Shown one piece after another: positions 1-5,294 of a DNA stretch of 5,636 nt (the stretch's first letter is position 1; each line of letters begins with the position of its first letter). The notes below the pieces were generated by a model, which was not told the DNA's origin, ran no database searches, and was given only the letters and a program-made list of their open reading frames with translations. The stretch covers positions 1 to 5,636 of the forward strand of contig JAUVEF010000086.1 of the NCBI GenBank assembly GCA_030594905.1, given 5' to 3'. A program made the position numbers and the translations under genes. The stretch is from Methanosarcinales archaeon (GTDB lineage Archaea > Halobacteriota > Methanosarcinia > Methanosarcinales > Methanogasteraceae).

Positions 1-150
1 ACTACCAACGCCATCCCCGCAGGACGGAGATTCATTGTTGGGCATCCGATCTTAAATAGCGTTTGATATGTCTTCCATTGGCTTCGCCCCCCGCATATCG
101 GCGGTTTCGGGTGATAGGTGACGCCGGGTTACCCGGGCTAGCCCGCAACC
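1..150 (-). ncRNA. ffs: Archaeal SRP RNA (7S RNA), 5' half, cut by the window edge
   Basis: This is the RNA scaffold of the signal recognition particle, which binds SRP19 and SRP54 and targets nascent membrane and secreted proteins. Read on the minus strand, it contains a CCGGG-TAA-CCCGG hairpin (plus 124-136) that fits helix 3. This is followed by ACCCGAAACCGCCGATATGC and then a G-run and GAAGCC (about plus 55-108), which matches my memory of the conserved helix 3/4 region of archaeal SRP RNAs. The remaining bases to position 1 would be the 5' strand of helix 5. The pairing strand, the S domain and the 3' end lie beyond the window, as expected for an RNA of about 300 nt. The 5' end near 150 is inferred from the TATA-like box at 171-178 and could be off by several bases. 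Identification rests on recalled consensus, not on a covariance search. Confidence 0.85.
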
Positions 151-170
151 AGATATTGCATGGATGATAC

Positions 171-178
171 TAATAAGG
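171..178 (-). promoter_or_regulatory. TATA-like box for SRP RNA
   Basis: On the minus strand this reads CCTTATTA, centred about 26 bp before the predicted SRP RNA 5' end near 148-150, which is the usual archaeal spacing. It lies immediately after the stop codon of the upstream HTH gene (179-181), so the SRP RNA promoter starts where that coding region ends. The match to the consensus is moderate. Confidence 0.5.
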
Positions 179-610
179 TTATCCGTTCACCGGGATATCC
201 GGCGCACCGTACGTTTCATGCCAGTCGAGCACCTGCCTGTAGGTGCGTATCGTTGACTTGCCTGCACCAAACATCGCTGCGATCTCGGCATCGCTCCTGC
301 CGTCGTCGACAGCATGGATGAACTCGTTGATGTCAAAGGGCGTCTCAAAATCCCGCCACCTGAACAGACCGCACTTGACCCTTACCCGCTCGACATTGCG
401 CATCTTCTTCCGGTCACCAAGCGATACTGCGATTTCGCTGTCACTACAGTCCTTGTGATACATTTTAAAGACAGTTACCATCTCATCAAGTGGTAGTGTC
501 GTCTTTATGCCAAGCGCCTTGATGGCATCCTTGATCTCCTGATCACTGGCATCACTCCCCGATCCCAGTGCGATCATCCCTTCGATGGGTTTGTCATCAA
601 TCTCTATCAT
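179..610 (-). CDS. Small archaeal protein with two helix-turn-helix motifs
   Basis: This is a predicted DNA-binding protein of 143 residues whose target is unknown. Two similar units are visible. The first is about residues 39-84, with SDSEIAVSLG at 56-65 followed by a basic stretch. The second is about residues 92-129, with GRSDAEIAAMFGAGKSTIRT at 104-123, a typical HTH with its recognition helix. The phrases SDSEIAVSLG and SDAEIAAMFG look like an internal duplication. Layout and wording resemble, from memory, the haloarchaeal 'conditioned medium-induced protein 4' family, so I name that relationship only tentatively. I chose the ATG at 610 because GAGGAG lies 6-7 nt upstream of it; an in-frame ATG at 646 would add 12 residues but has only a weak ribosome site. 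There are no membrane segments. The gene ends against the SRP RNA promoter and is divergent from pdxT. Confidence 0.8.
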   Translation of the reverse strand: MIEIDDKPIEGMIALGSGSDASDQEIKDAIKALGIKTTLPLDEMVTVFKMYHKDCSDSEIAVSLGDRKKMRNVERVRVKCGLFRWRDFETPFDINEFIHAVDDGRSDAEIAAMFGAGKSTIRTYRQVLDWHETYGAPDIPVNG

Positions 611-817
611 TGTGTTCTCCTCGTTTGCCTCATGATGGGCTATCATATCTCTTTCTGGCAGGTGGCATAACTCTTTCCGGGGTCATGTTCTGGTGAGGGG
701 TACGGGGCGGCAAAAAGAGGCGGGATTACCTCACACATCATATAGCATCACCGCGCAAACCCAGGCATCCGAATCCGTCGAAACGTTTATCCGAGTCTCT
801 CCTAAAATCGGAGATGA
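611..817. other. Divergent intergenic region between the HTH gene and pdxT
   Basis: This stretch of about 200 bp should hold the promoters of both neighbours. Plus-strand candidates are CATATAG (739-745) and the stronger BRE/TATA at 779-790. On the minus strand only weak TATA-like runs are seen (for example around 637-650). No further coding region is convincing here. The longer reading frames crossing it (for example minus 731-1183) are shadows of pdxT. Confidence 0.5.
779..790 (+). promoter_or_regulatory. BRE/TATA promoter of pdxT
   Basis: CGAAAC followed by GTTTAT looks like an archaeal BRE joined to a TATA box. The TATA centre (about 787) lies 31 bp before the pdxT ATG, which predicts transcription from about 814 and a leader of only a few bases. 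A second candidate (CATATAG, 739-745) would give a leader of about 50 nt. Confidence 0.5.
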
Positions 818-1408
818 ATGAAGATCGGCGTCATTGCGATTCAGGGAAATGTTGCAGAGCATGTAGATGCGCTGGAACGCACGTTTGCCGAGCGAAACGA
901 CCGCGGCGAGATCATCCTGATACGGCAGAGTGGACTCGTCCCGTATTGCGATGCCATCGTGCTTCCGGGCGGCGAGAGCACCACGCTTGCGCGGCTTATG
1001 TGGAAGGAGGGCATCGCCGAAGAGATCCAAAACGCAGCCGCTTCGAACGTGCCGATACTTGGCACCTGCGCGGGTCTCGTGCTCCTTGCGAAGCATGGAG
1101 ATTGCCAGACAACAAGAACAAAACAGCGATTGCTCGACATAATGGATATCGAGGTCAGGAGAAACGCGTATGGGGGACAGCACGAGTCATTCGAGACGTT
1201 AATCGACATCCCGGTTGTAGGGGGGGTGTTTCCAGCGGTCTTTATCCGTGCGCCTGCGATCGTGCGTTGCGGAGACGATGTTACCCCACTCGCGAGGTTG
1301 GGGGAGTACACCGTTGCCGCGCAGCAGGGTAACGCGCTTGCACTTGCATTCCACCCTGAGATGGTGGAAGATACGCGGCTGCATCATTATTTTGTGGATA
1401 TGATTTAG
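818..1408 (+). CDS. pdxT: Pyridoxal 5'-phosphate synthase glutaminase subunit PdxT
   Basis: PdxT hydrolyses glutamine and passes ammonia to PdxS, which makes pyridoxal 5'-phosphate (vitamin B6) from ribose 5-phosphate and glyceraldehyde 3-phosphate in the cytoplasm. The 196-residue product has the family's full length. The N-terminus is MKIGVIAIQGNVAEHV; the LPGGEST oxyanion and glutamine-binding motif is at residues 49-55; the nucleophile is Cys84 in GTCAGL; the RNAYGGQ motif is at 115-121; and the rest of the catalytic triad is His179 and Glu181 in FHPEM. All key residues are intact. The ATG at 818 gives the normal family start, with GGAGA just 3-4 nt upstream. An out-of-frame ATG at 814 opens only a shadow. 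No pdxS is in the window, so the partner must be encoded elsewhere. The gene converges with the DUF116 operon, 20 bp apart. Confidence 0.97.
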   Translation: MKIGVIAIQGNVAEHVDALERTFAERNDRGEIILIRQSGLVPYCDAIVLPGGESTTLARLMWKEGIAEEIQNAAASNVPILGTCAGLVLLAKHGDCQTTRTKQRLLDIMDIEVRRNAYGGQHESFETLIDIPVVGGVFPAVFIRAPAIVRCGDDVTPLARLGEYTVAAQQGNALALAFHPEMVEDTRLHHYFVDMI

Positions 1409-1428
1409 AATCCGCCCGGAACCATGCT

Positions 1429-2088
1429 TCAGGATTTTCCGGATTGGCTGCGGTGGTTACCAGAAGCGGGCGCTCCAAAACTCTCCAGCACCGCTATCAG
1501 GTTTTCATAATCCACCTCGGTATTGTAGCAGCCGTCTGTTAGAAGCGGAACCCCATAAGTCACGATATTCTTGCGTTTGAGCGACCGCATGACCTTGTTT
1601 AACTCGTAGTTGCATGCTACGAGAAGTGCTCCGTCTGCTGACTCCTTCTTTATGACGTGGCGGACGTACGACGAACCTGCGATGATGTATAAGGTATATC
1701 CAAACCGATCCGCATCTTTTAGCATCCTCGAAAAGATGCACTTGCCACACCCCTGACACTGGATCCCGAAGCGTGTCGATGGCGCAGGGCAGTCAAGCGA
1801 CCTCATGCAGTGCGGGGTGAGTAGCAGGCGGTGTTTCGTCTTTGCAAAAGCAGACTTGTGCGCCATGTTCTTGAGCGATACCATCCACGTATCGAGTGTT
1901 CTCGTATCTGCGAACTTCTGAAAGATTGCTTTGATCGGGAGATAGAAGAAATCAAGGATATCCGCAAAGCTTCCGGCAAGCCAGACATTCCTGGTGAGGC
2001 TGATCCGGCTGATGATCAGAGCCAACAGCGCAAGAACTGCGGATACGACTATGATTACCGATAGAACAATCCCGATCAGTTCATACAT
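1429..2088 (-). CDS. DUF116 family membrane-anchored cysteine-rich protein, second gene of pair
   Basis: This 219-residue protein has no established function that I can name. A strong transmembrane segment covers about residues 4-26, and a second amphipathic or hydrophobic stretch covers about 37-60. The DUF116 domain follows from about residue 86. It has a cysteine cluster at Cys94, Cys100, Cys111, Cys114 and Cys117 (the last three in CQGCGKC), plus conserved Cys159 in VACNYEL and Cys187 in GVPLLTDGCYNTEVD. The pattern suggests a metal or Fe-S site, which is inference. Compared with its neighbour, the usual PGGSFV motif reads AGSSYV (137-142), so this copy has diverged. Its ATG overlaps the end of the upstream paralogue by 8 nt, with GGAG about 10 nt before it, which indicates translational coupling. 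The C-terminal tail, rich in Ser, Gly and Lys, is probably not conserved. Confidence 0.88.
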   Translation of the reverse strand: MYELIGIVLSVIIVVSAVLALLALIISRISLTRNVWLAGSFADILDFFYLPIKAIFQKFADTRTLDTWMVSLKNMAHKSAFAKTKHRLLLTPHCMRSLDCPAPSTRFGIQCQGCGKCIFSRMLKDADRFGYTLYIIAGSSYVRHVIKKESADGALLVACNYELNKVMRSLKRKNIVTYGVPLLTDGCYNTEVDYENLIAVLESFGAPASGNHRSQSGKS

Positions 2089-2722
2089 CGCAACACATCT
2101 CCATCTTCTTGATCACCTCGTCCACATCCACCTTTGTGTCGTAGCAGCCGTCCCGCAGCAGAGGGACGCCCTGAACCAGTGAGGTCTTCGCGATATCCTG
2201 CATCGCCTCTGTCAACTCGCTATAACACGCCACGGCAATACATGCGTCAGGACTGCAGGATTTGAGGATCTTTCTGACAAAACTGCCGCCCGGAACGACA
2301 AATACCCTGAAATTGTATCTTTCCGCAGCTTTTGCTATTCGACCGATATCGCACCTGCCGCACATTTTACACTCATAGCCGATTATCGGATCACACCGTG
2401 TCGCGCACTTGGGACCTCTCATGCACTGCGGCAGGAGGATTATGCGCCCACCTCGCATACGCTTAAACTTCTCAAGCATCATCGCATTCCTGAGTTCGAT
2501 GAGAATCTCGTCAACGAGTTCTTCTTTGATGTAAAACACCCGGCAGATCCACTTTGCAGGCGAGTAGAATAGATACAACATGAACAGGATGAAATTTGGA
2601 AATATGATCTTATGCCTATTAAAACTATAAACACCGAGCAGCAGTGCCAGCACCGTCATCAGAAGGATAGCAACTGCTAAGAAGACGGAGAACCTGCCAA
2701 GAAGTTCGTAAGGGACTTCCAT
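2081..2722 (-). CDS. DUF116 family membrane-anchored cysteine-rich protein, first gene of pair
   Basis: This 213-residue DUF116 protein is the first gene of a two-gene operon; its function is unknown to me. Hydrophobic segments lie at about residues 11-33 and 39-65, so it is probably held in the cytoplasmic membrane with the cysteine-rich domain on one side. The domain (about 92-208) has Cys100, Cys106, Cys110, then CKMCGRC (Cys118, 121, 124) and DIGR, the canonical VPGGSFVRKI at 143-152, Cys166 in VACYSEL and Cys193 in GVPLLRDGCYDTKVD. By eye it is roughly 40% identical to the next gene over the domain. The ATG at 2722 has no Shine-Dalgarno sequence, but a TATA box is centred 26 bp upstream, which points to a leaderless mRNA. 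A Cys-Cys pair near the C-terminus (210-211) is extra. Confidence 0.9.
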   Translation of the reverse strand: MEVPYELLGRFSVFLAVAILLMTVLALLLGVYSFNRHKIIFPNFILFMLYLFYSPAKWICRVFYIKEELVDEILIELRNAMMLEKFKRMRGGRIILLPQCMRGPKCATRCDPIIGYECKMCGRCDIGRIAKAAERYNFRVFVVPGGSFVRKILKSCSPDACIAVACYSELTEAMQDIAKTSLVQGVPLLRDGCYDTKVDVDEVIKKMEMCCDV

Positions 2723-2743
2723 AAGACTATAACAGTTATGTGG

Positions 2744-2753
2744 ATATTTAAAG
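2744..2753 (-). promoter_or_regulatory. TATA box of the DUF116 operon, leaderless spacing
   Basis: The minus strand reads CTTTAAATAT, close to an ideal archaeal TATA box, centred 26 bp before the ATG at 2722. That distance places the transcription start at or next to the start codon. No ribosome site is visible between them. Confidence 0.75.
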
Positions 2754-2953
2754 TTGCCTGCAATGTGAATAAAGACATATCTCCGGTGAAAAGTATATGA
2801 AACGTCTGTATAACCCTCAAATCCGGAAAACCTTCCAAATCTGCACGATCACGTGAGTTTCTGTGGGGATGCTCATAGACGAGGTACGCCATGGGCGCTA
2901 CCTGACATCAATGCAATCTGCGTAAAACGCCCGGCTTTTCAGATAGTGCCGTA
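2754..2953. other. Intergenic region between the DUF116 promoter and the JAMM gene
   Basis: About 200 bp separate the JAMM stop codon from the DUF116 promoter. A small hairpin-like palindrome (GCGT-AAA-ACGC, 2920-2930) gives a T4 run on the minus strand shortly after the JAMM stop and might take part in termination. The minus-strand frame 2677-2892 has no recognisable protein character and would cover the promoter, so I see no gene here. Confidence 0.45.
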
Positions 2954-3355
2954 TCAGAGCAAAACCGCCTCCCCAAAATCGATATCAAGAACCGGGAGCA
3001 CTCTTTTTTGCCCGCTTGCATCGTAGCATCGCCAGCTTTTCTCGTTGTACGGGAAACCCGCGATGATGTGGCAATTTCCGGTCCGCAGAAATAGCGAGAG
3101 GTCTGCCCCGGATGGACTTACGTTTGGTGTCGGGTGACTATGCACCGAACCTGCAATCGAGATCGTTGGCAGCATGTACAGGTGCATGACTGCACTCACT
3201 TCGGAGGACTCAGTGCCCGGAAGCACGATAACTTCCGTGATAACCCCACCATCGGCGCGCAAAAGCCCTGCAAATTCATTGGGTGCGGTGGATTTACTCA
3301 CCTCGAGTATGAATGTAAGTGTGTCGCGTGCGATTCCCTTGATTGGTTTGACCAC
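2954..3355 (-). CDS. Stand-alone JAMM/MPN+ metalloprotease (COG1310-like)
   Basis: This 133-residue protein is a predicted zinc isopeptidase of the JAB1/MPN/Mov34 (JAMM) class. The complete catalytic signature is present: Glu27 in NEFAGLL, then His72 and His74 in HSHP, Ser82 and Asp85, i.e. H-x-H-x7-S-x2-D. The protein is essentially one MPN domain with no signal peptide or membrane segment, so it is cytoplasmic. Archaeal relatives of this size include the Haloferax desampylase HvJAMM1, which removes ubiquitin-like SAMP proteins. The same activity is plausible here but inferred; no SAMP or E1-like gene is in the window. The start is a GTG at 3355, chosen because GGGAGGT lies 4-5 nt before it. 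The gene begins only 28 bp after the tRNA-Arg gene on the same strand, so the two are probably one transcription unit. Confidence 0.9.
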   Translation of the reverse strand: MVKPIKGIARDTLTFILEVSKSTAPNEFAGLLRADGGVITEVIVLPGTESSEVSAVMHLYMLPTISIAGSVHSHPTPNVSPSGADLSLFLRTGNCHIIAGFPYNEKSWRCYDASGQKRVLPVLDIDFGEAVLL

Positions 3356-3359
3356 GATT

Positions 3360-3366
3360 ACCTCCC
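3360..3366 (-). promoter_or_regulatory. Strong ribosome binding site fixing the GTG start of the JAMM gene
   Basis: The minus strand reads GGGAGGT, complementary to the archaeal 16S rRNA 3' end, and stops 4 nt before the GTG at 3355. It lies in the 28 bp gap after the tRNA, so the JAMM mRNA could be the trailer released by tRNA 3' processing. Confidence 0.75.
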
Positions 3367-3383
3367 TCTCGCGGGTATCTGGA

Positions 3384-3458
3384 CGGACTCGCCGGGATTC
3401 GAACCCGGGGCGTCCGGATTAGAAGTCCGGCGCTATATCCTGGCTAAGCCACGAGCCC
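3384..3458 (-). tRNA. tRNA-Arg (anticodon UCU)
   Basis: A full cloverleaf of 75 nt folds on the minus strand. The acceptor GGGCTCG pairs with CGAGTCC (one G-U), followed by discriminator G. The D arm has a GCT/AGC stem. The anticodon stem CCGGA/TCCGG encloses loop CTTCTAA with anticodon TCT, which reads AGA and AGG. The variable loop is ACGCC, and the T arm is CCGGG-TTCGAAT-CCCGG. There is no intron and no encoded CCA (the next bases are TCC), so CCA must be added after transcription. The gene is followed at 28 bp by the JAMM coding region and is divergent from xseA. Confidence 0.97.
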
Positions 3459-3485
3459 TTGGTATGTATGTGATCGGTGCGTATG

Positions 3486-3493
3486 TTAATAAA
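3486..3493 (-). promoter_or_regulatory. TATA box of tRNA-Arg (and JAMM)
   Basis: The minus strand reads TTTATTAA, centred about 31 bp before the mature tRNA 5' end. This fits transcription starting a few bases upstream of the tRNA, with the 5' leader removed by RNase P. Confidence 0.65.
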
Positions 3494-3500
3494 CATGTCA

Positions 3501-3533
3501 CCCCACCCCCCTCGCTTGCCCCGCCCCTTGCCC
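3501..3533 (-). other. G-quadruplex-type G-run tract between divergent promoters
   Basis: The minus strand carries five runs of three or more G (plus-strand C-runs at 3501-3504, 3506-3511, 3519-3522, 3524-3527 and 3531-3533) separated by 1, 7, 1 and 3 bases. This satisfies the G3+N1-7 quadruplex rule. The tract starts 7 bp upstream of the tRNA-Arg TATA box and lies within a longer pyrimidine-rich plus strand (about 3501-3590). Formation in the cell is not shown. Confidence 0.6.
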
Positions 3534-3594
3534 TCTCGCTCATGCACTCCCGCACGCCCCGCGCACTCACTTTCACTCTGCTCTTCCGGCACAG

Positions 3595-3600
3595 TTTTAT
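3595..3600 (+). promoter_or_regulatory. TATA box of xseAB, leaderless spacing
   Basis: TTTTAT is centred 27 bp before the xseA ATG at 3625. The stretch in between has no Shine-Dalgarno sequence, so the mRNA probably starts at or next to the start codon. Confidence 0.6.
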
Positions 3601-3624
3601 GTCTCTCTGCGATGACATTTGTTC

Positions 3625-4863
3625 ATGCTGTACACCGTGCGTGAACTGACGCAGTATGTCAAACAGAGGCTTCAGGATGATCCCTCTTTAAACAACATCT
3701 CTGTTCGCGGCGAAATTTCCAATTTCGTGCATCATACGTCAGGACACATGTATTTCACGATGAAAGATGCACATAGCCAGTTAAATTGTGTGATGTTCCG
3801 TGGTGCGAATCAGAAACTGAGATTCAAGCCTGGAAGTGGGATGAAGGTGGTGTGCGGTGGCAATATCACAGTATACGAAGCTAGAGGTGTGTATCAACTG
3901 CTGGTCTGGGATATCCAGCCGGATGGCATCGGTGCGCTGTATCTGGCGTTCGAGCAGCTAAAAGAGCAGCTATCCAAAAAGGGATTCTTTGATGACGCGC
4001 ATAAAAAGCCGCTGCCAGCATTTCCTGAGACCATTGGGGTTGTCACGTCCCGCACCGGCGCTGTGCTGCACGACATGATAAACGTCATTAGGCGGCGGTT
4101 TCCTGATGTGCGCATCATCCTTGCGCCGGCGCTGGTGCAGGGCGCAGGGGCTGCAGCCGAGATCGCCCACGCGATCAGGCAAATGAACCGACTGTCCATG
4201 CCCCAATCCGGGTCAGCCACACACAGGATCGATGTGATGATCGTTGCCAGAGGCGGCGGCTCAATCGAAGAACTCTGGGCATTCAACGAACCTGCGGTTG
4301 CGGAAGCGGTCTTTGAATCAGAGATCCCAATCGTATCGGCGGTCGGGCATGAGACTGATGTCACGATCTGCGATTTTGTTGCTGACCTGCGTGCGCCAAC
4401 GCCATCAGCGGCAGCTGAGCTTGTGGTGCCTGATAAAGGGCAGCTTGCGCAACAGGTTGCAGGACTGCATATAAGGCTCGTTCACGCGATTCGGAGGGCG
4501 GTTGATACAGAGCGGGATCGATTAGCATACCTTGAGCGCGGCGTGGTGCATCCGATAGACCGGATCAACCAGCACCGGCAGTACATCGATGAACTGTGCA
4601 GGCAGCTGCATAGATCGGTTCTGCACCGGCTGGAACTGCGAAGAAAGGATCTGTCGATGCTTGGGGCGACGCTCCATGCGCTGAGTCCGCTCAACCATCT
4701 GCAACGCGGATACAGCATCGTTCTCAGGATCCCGGACATGTTGGTAGTAAACACGGTCAAAAGCATCTCTGCCGGAAGCGATCTACAGATACGAGTCACT
4801 GATGGCGAGATCGGGTGCAAGGTACATGAAATAAAGGAGATAAGGGAACATGGCGGACAATGA
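3625..4863 (+). CDS. xseA: Exodeoxyribonuclease VII large subunit
   Basis: XseA is the catalytic subunit of exonuclease VII, which degrades single-stranded DNA from both ends into acid-insoluble oligonucleotides in repair and recombination. The 412-residue product has an N-terminal OB-fold (about 1-100, with VRGEISNFV at 27-35 and SGHMYFTMKD at 39-48). The nuclease domain is about 120-340, with GVVTSRTGAVLHD (Asp150), RGGGSIEELW (Arg209) and GHETDVT (His242, Asp245) as the expected active-site residues, followed by ADLRAPTPSAAAE at 253-265. The helical region and the C-terminal LQRGYSIVLR strand follow. It is slightly shorter than the Escherichia coli protein but complete. The ATG at 3625 matches the family start; a TTG six bases earlier is in frame but unnecessary. 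It overlaps xseB by 14 nt. The enzyme is typical of bacteria, so ancient transfer into archaea is likely. Confidence 0.97.
   Translation: MLYTVRELTQYVKQRLQDDPSLNNISVRGEISNFVHHTSGHMYFTMKDAHSQLNCVMFRGANQKLRFKPGSGMKVVCGGNITVYEARGVYQLLVWDIQPDGIGALYLAFEQLKEQLSKKGFFDDAHKKPLPAFPETIGVVTSRTGAVLHDMINVIRRRFPDVRIILAPALVQGAGAAAEIAHAIRQMNRLSMPQSGSATHRIDVMIVARGGGSIEELWAFNEPAVAEAVFESEIPIVSAVGHETDVTICDFVADLRAPTPSAAAELVVPDKGQLAQQVAGLHIRLVHAIRRAVDTERDRLAYLERGVVHPIDRINQHRQYIDELCRQLHRSVLHRLELRRKDLSMLGATLHALSPLNHLQRGYSIVLRIPDMLVVNTVKSISAGSDLQIRVTDGEIGCKVHEIKEIREHGGQ
4834..4840 (+). promoter_or_regulatory. Ribosome binding site of xseB inside the xseA 3' end
   Basis: AAGGAGA lies within the last codons of xseA, with its GGAG about 10 nt before the xseB ATG at 4850. 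It supports that start and translation of xseB from the shared mRNA, in contrast to the leader-free xseA start. Confidence 0.6.
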
Positions 4864-5149
4864 GACAAATACGGGAATGAATGCGGAAACGGGCGCCGAA
4901 ACAGATGTCGAGACCTCATTTGAGGACAAACTCAAACATCTGGAAGATATCGTACATGAACTGGAAGGATCCGGACTTACGCTTGATAATGCGCTAAGGA
5001 AGTTTGAGGCAGGGGTTAAGCTCTCAAGACTCTGTCACAGGCGGCTTGATGATGCCGAGATGCGGATCGAGGAACTGGTTGAGGGCGGTGATGGAGAGGT
5101 TTTGCATACGAAACAGATGGAGCTCGAAACCGAATTGCCGGAACCGTGA
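4850..5149 (+). CDS. xseB: Exodeoxyribonuclease VII small subunit
   Basis: XseB binds the C-terminal helices of XseA in several copies and is needed for active exonuclease VII. The 99-residue product has the family core at about residues 23-78: SFEDKLKHLEDIVHELEGSG, then LTLDNALRKFEAGVKLSRLC, then RRLDDAEMRIEEL, a helical hairpin with heptad-like spacing. The core is preceded by an acidic, Thr/Glu-rich tail of about 22 residues and followed by an acidic C-terminal tail, both probably disordered. Bacterial XseB proteins are usually 60-80 residues, so the tails account for the extra length. The ATG at 4850 lies inside the end of xseA (14 nt overlap), so the two are translated from one mRNA and kept in proportion. 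The next gene converges from the right. Confidence 0.95.
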   Translation: MADNETNTGMNAETGAETDVETSFEDKLKHLEDIVHELEGSGLTLDNALRKFEAGVKLSRLCHRRLDDAEMRIEELVEGGDGEVLHTKQMELETELPEP

Positions 5150-5157
5150 GATGTGGC

Positions 5158-5212
5158 ACGCATCAAAACGGGGGTGCTGGCGTTGGGATGATGGAACCCG
5201 TCCATGATGCGT
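5158..5212. terminator. Interrupted inverted repeat after xseB, possible terminator
   Basis: ACGCATCA (5158-5165) pairs with TGATGCGT (5205-5212), and the inner ACGGG (5168-5172) pairs with CCCGT (5197-5201), giving 13 base pairs around a small internal loop and a 24-nt apical loop. It starts 9 bp after the xseB stop in a convergent gap. There is no T-rich tail next to it, so a terminator role is uncertain. Confidence 0.3.
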
Positions 5213-5294
5213 TTGTGAGTGGGATCGGGGAGTCTCCGATATGACGCGGAACGGGGTGGACATCACCTCGCATCGGATTGGAAATACGCAGACA

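Noticed and set aside
135..144. Palindrome GGGCTAGCCC as a possible operator
   Set aside because: It lies inside the predicted SRP RNA 5' domain, where self-complementary bases are expected from helix formation.
731..1183. A 150-codon minus-strand frame opposite pdxT
   Set aside because: It is antisense to a clear PdxT with all catalytic residues and has no recognisable motif; it reads as a shadow frame.
2677..2892. A 71-codon minus-strand frame upstream of the DUF116 pair
   Set aside because: It overlaps the near-perfect TATA box and the start of the first DUF116 gene and shows no protein character.
3361..3470. tRNA region as an integration (att) site of a mobile element
   Set aside because: No integrase and no repeat of the tRNA 3' end were seen in the window.
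3134..3649. A 171-codon plus-strand frame
   Set aside because: It runs antisense through the JAMM gene and the tRNA and into xseA in another frame, so it cannot be a real gene.
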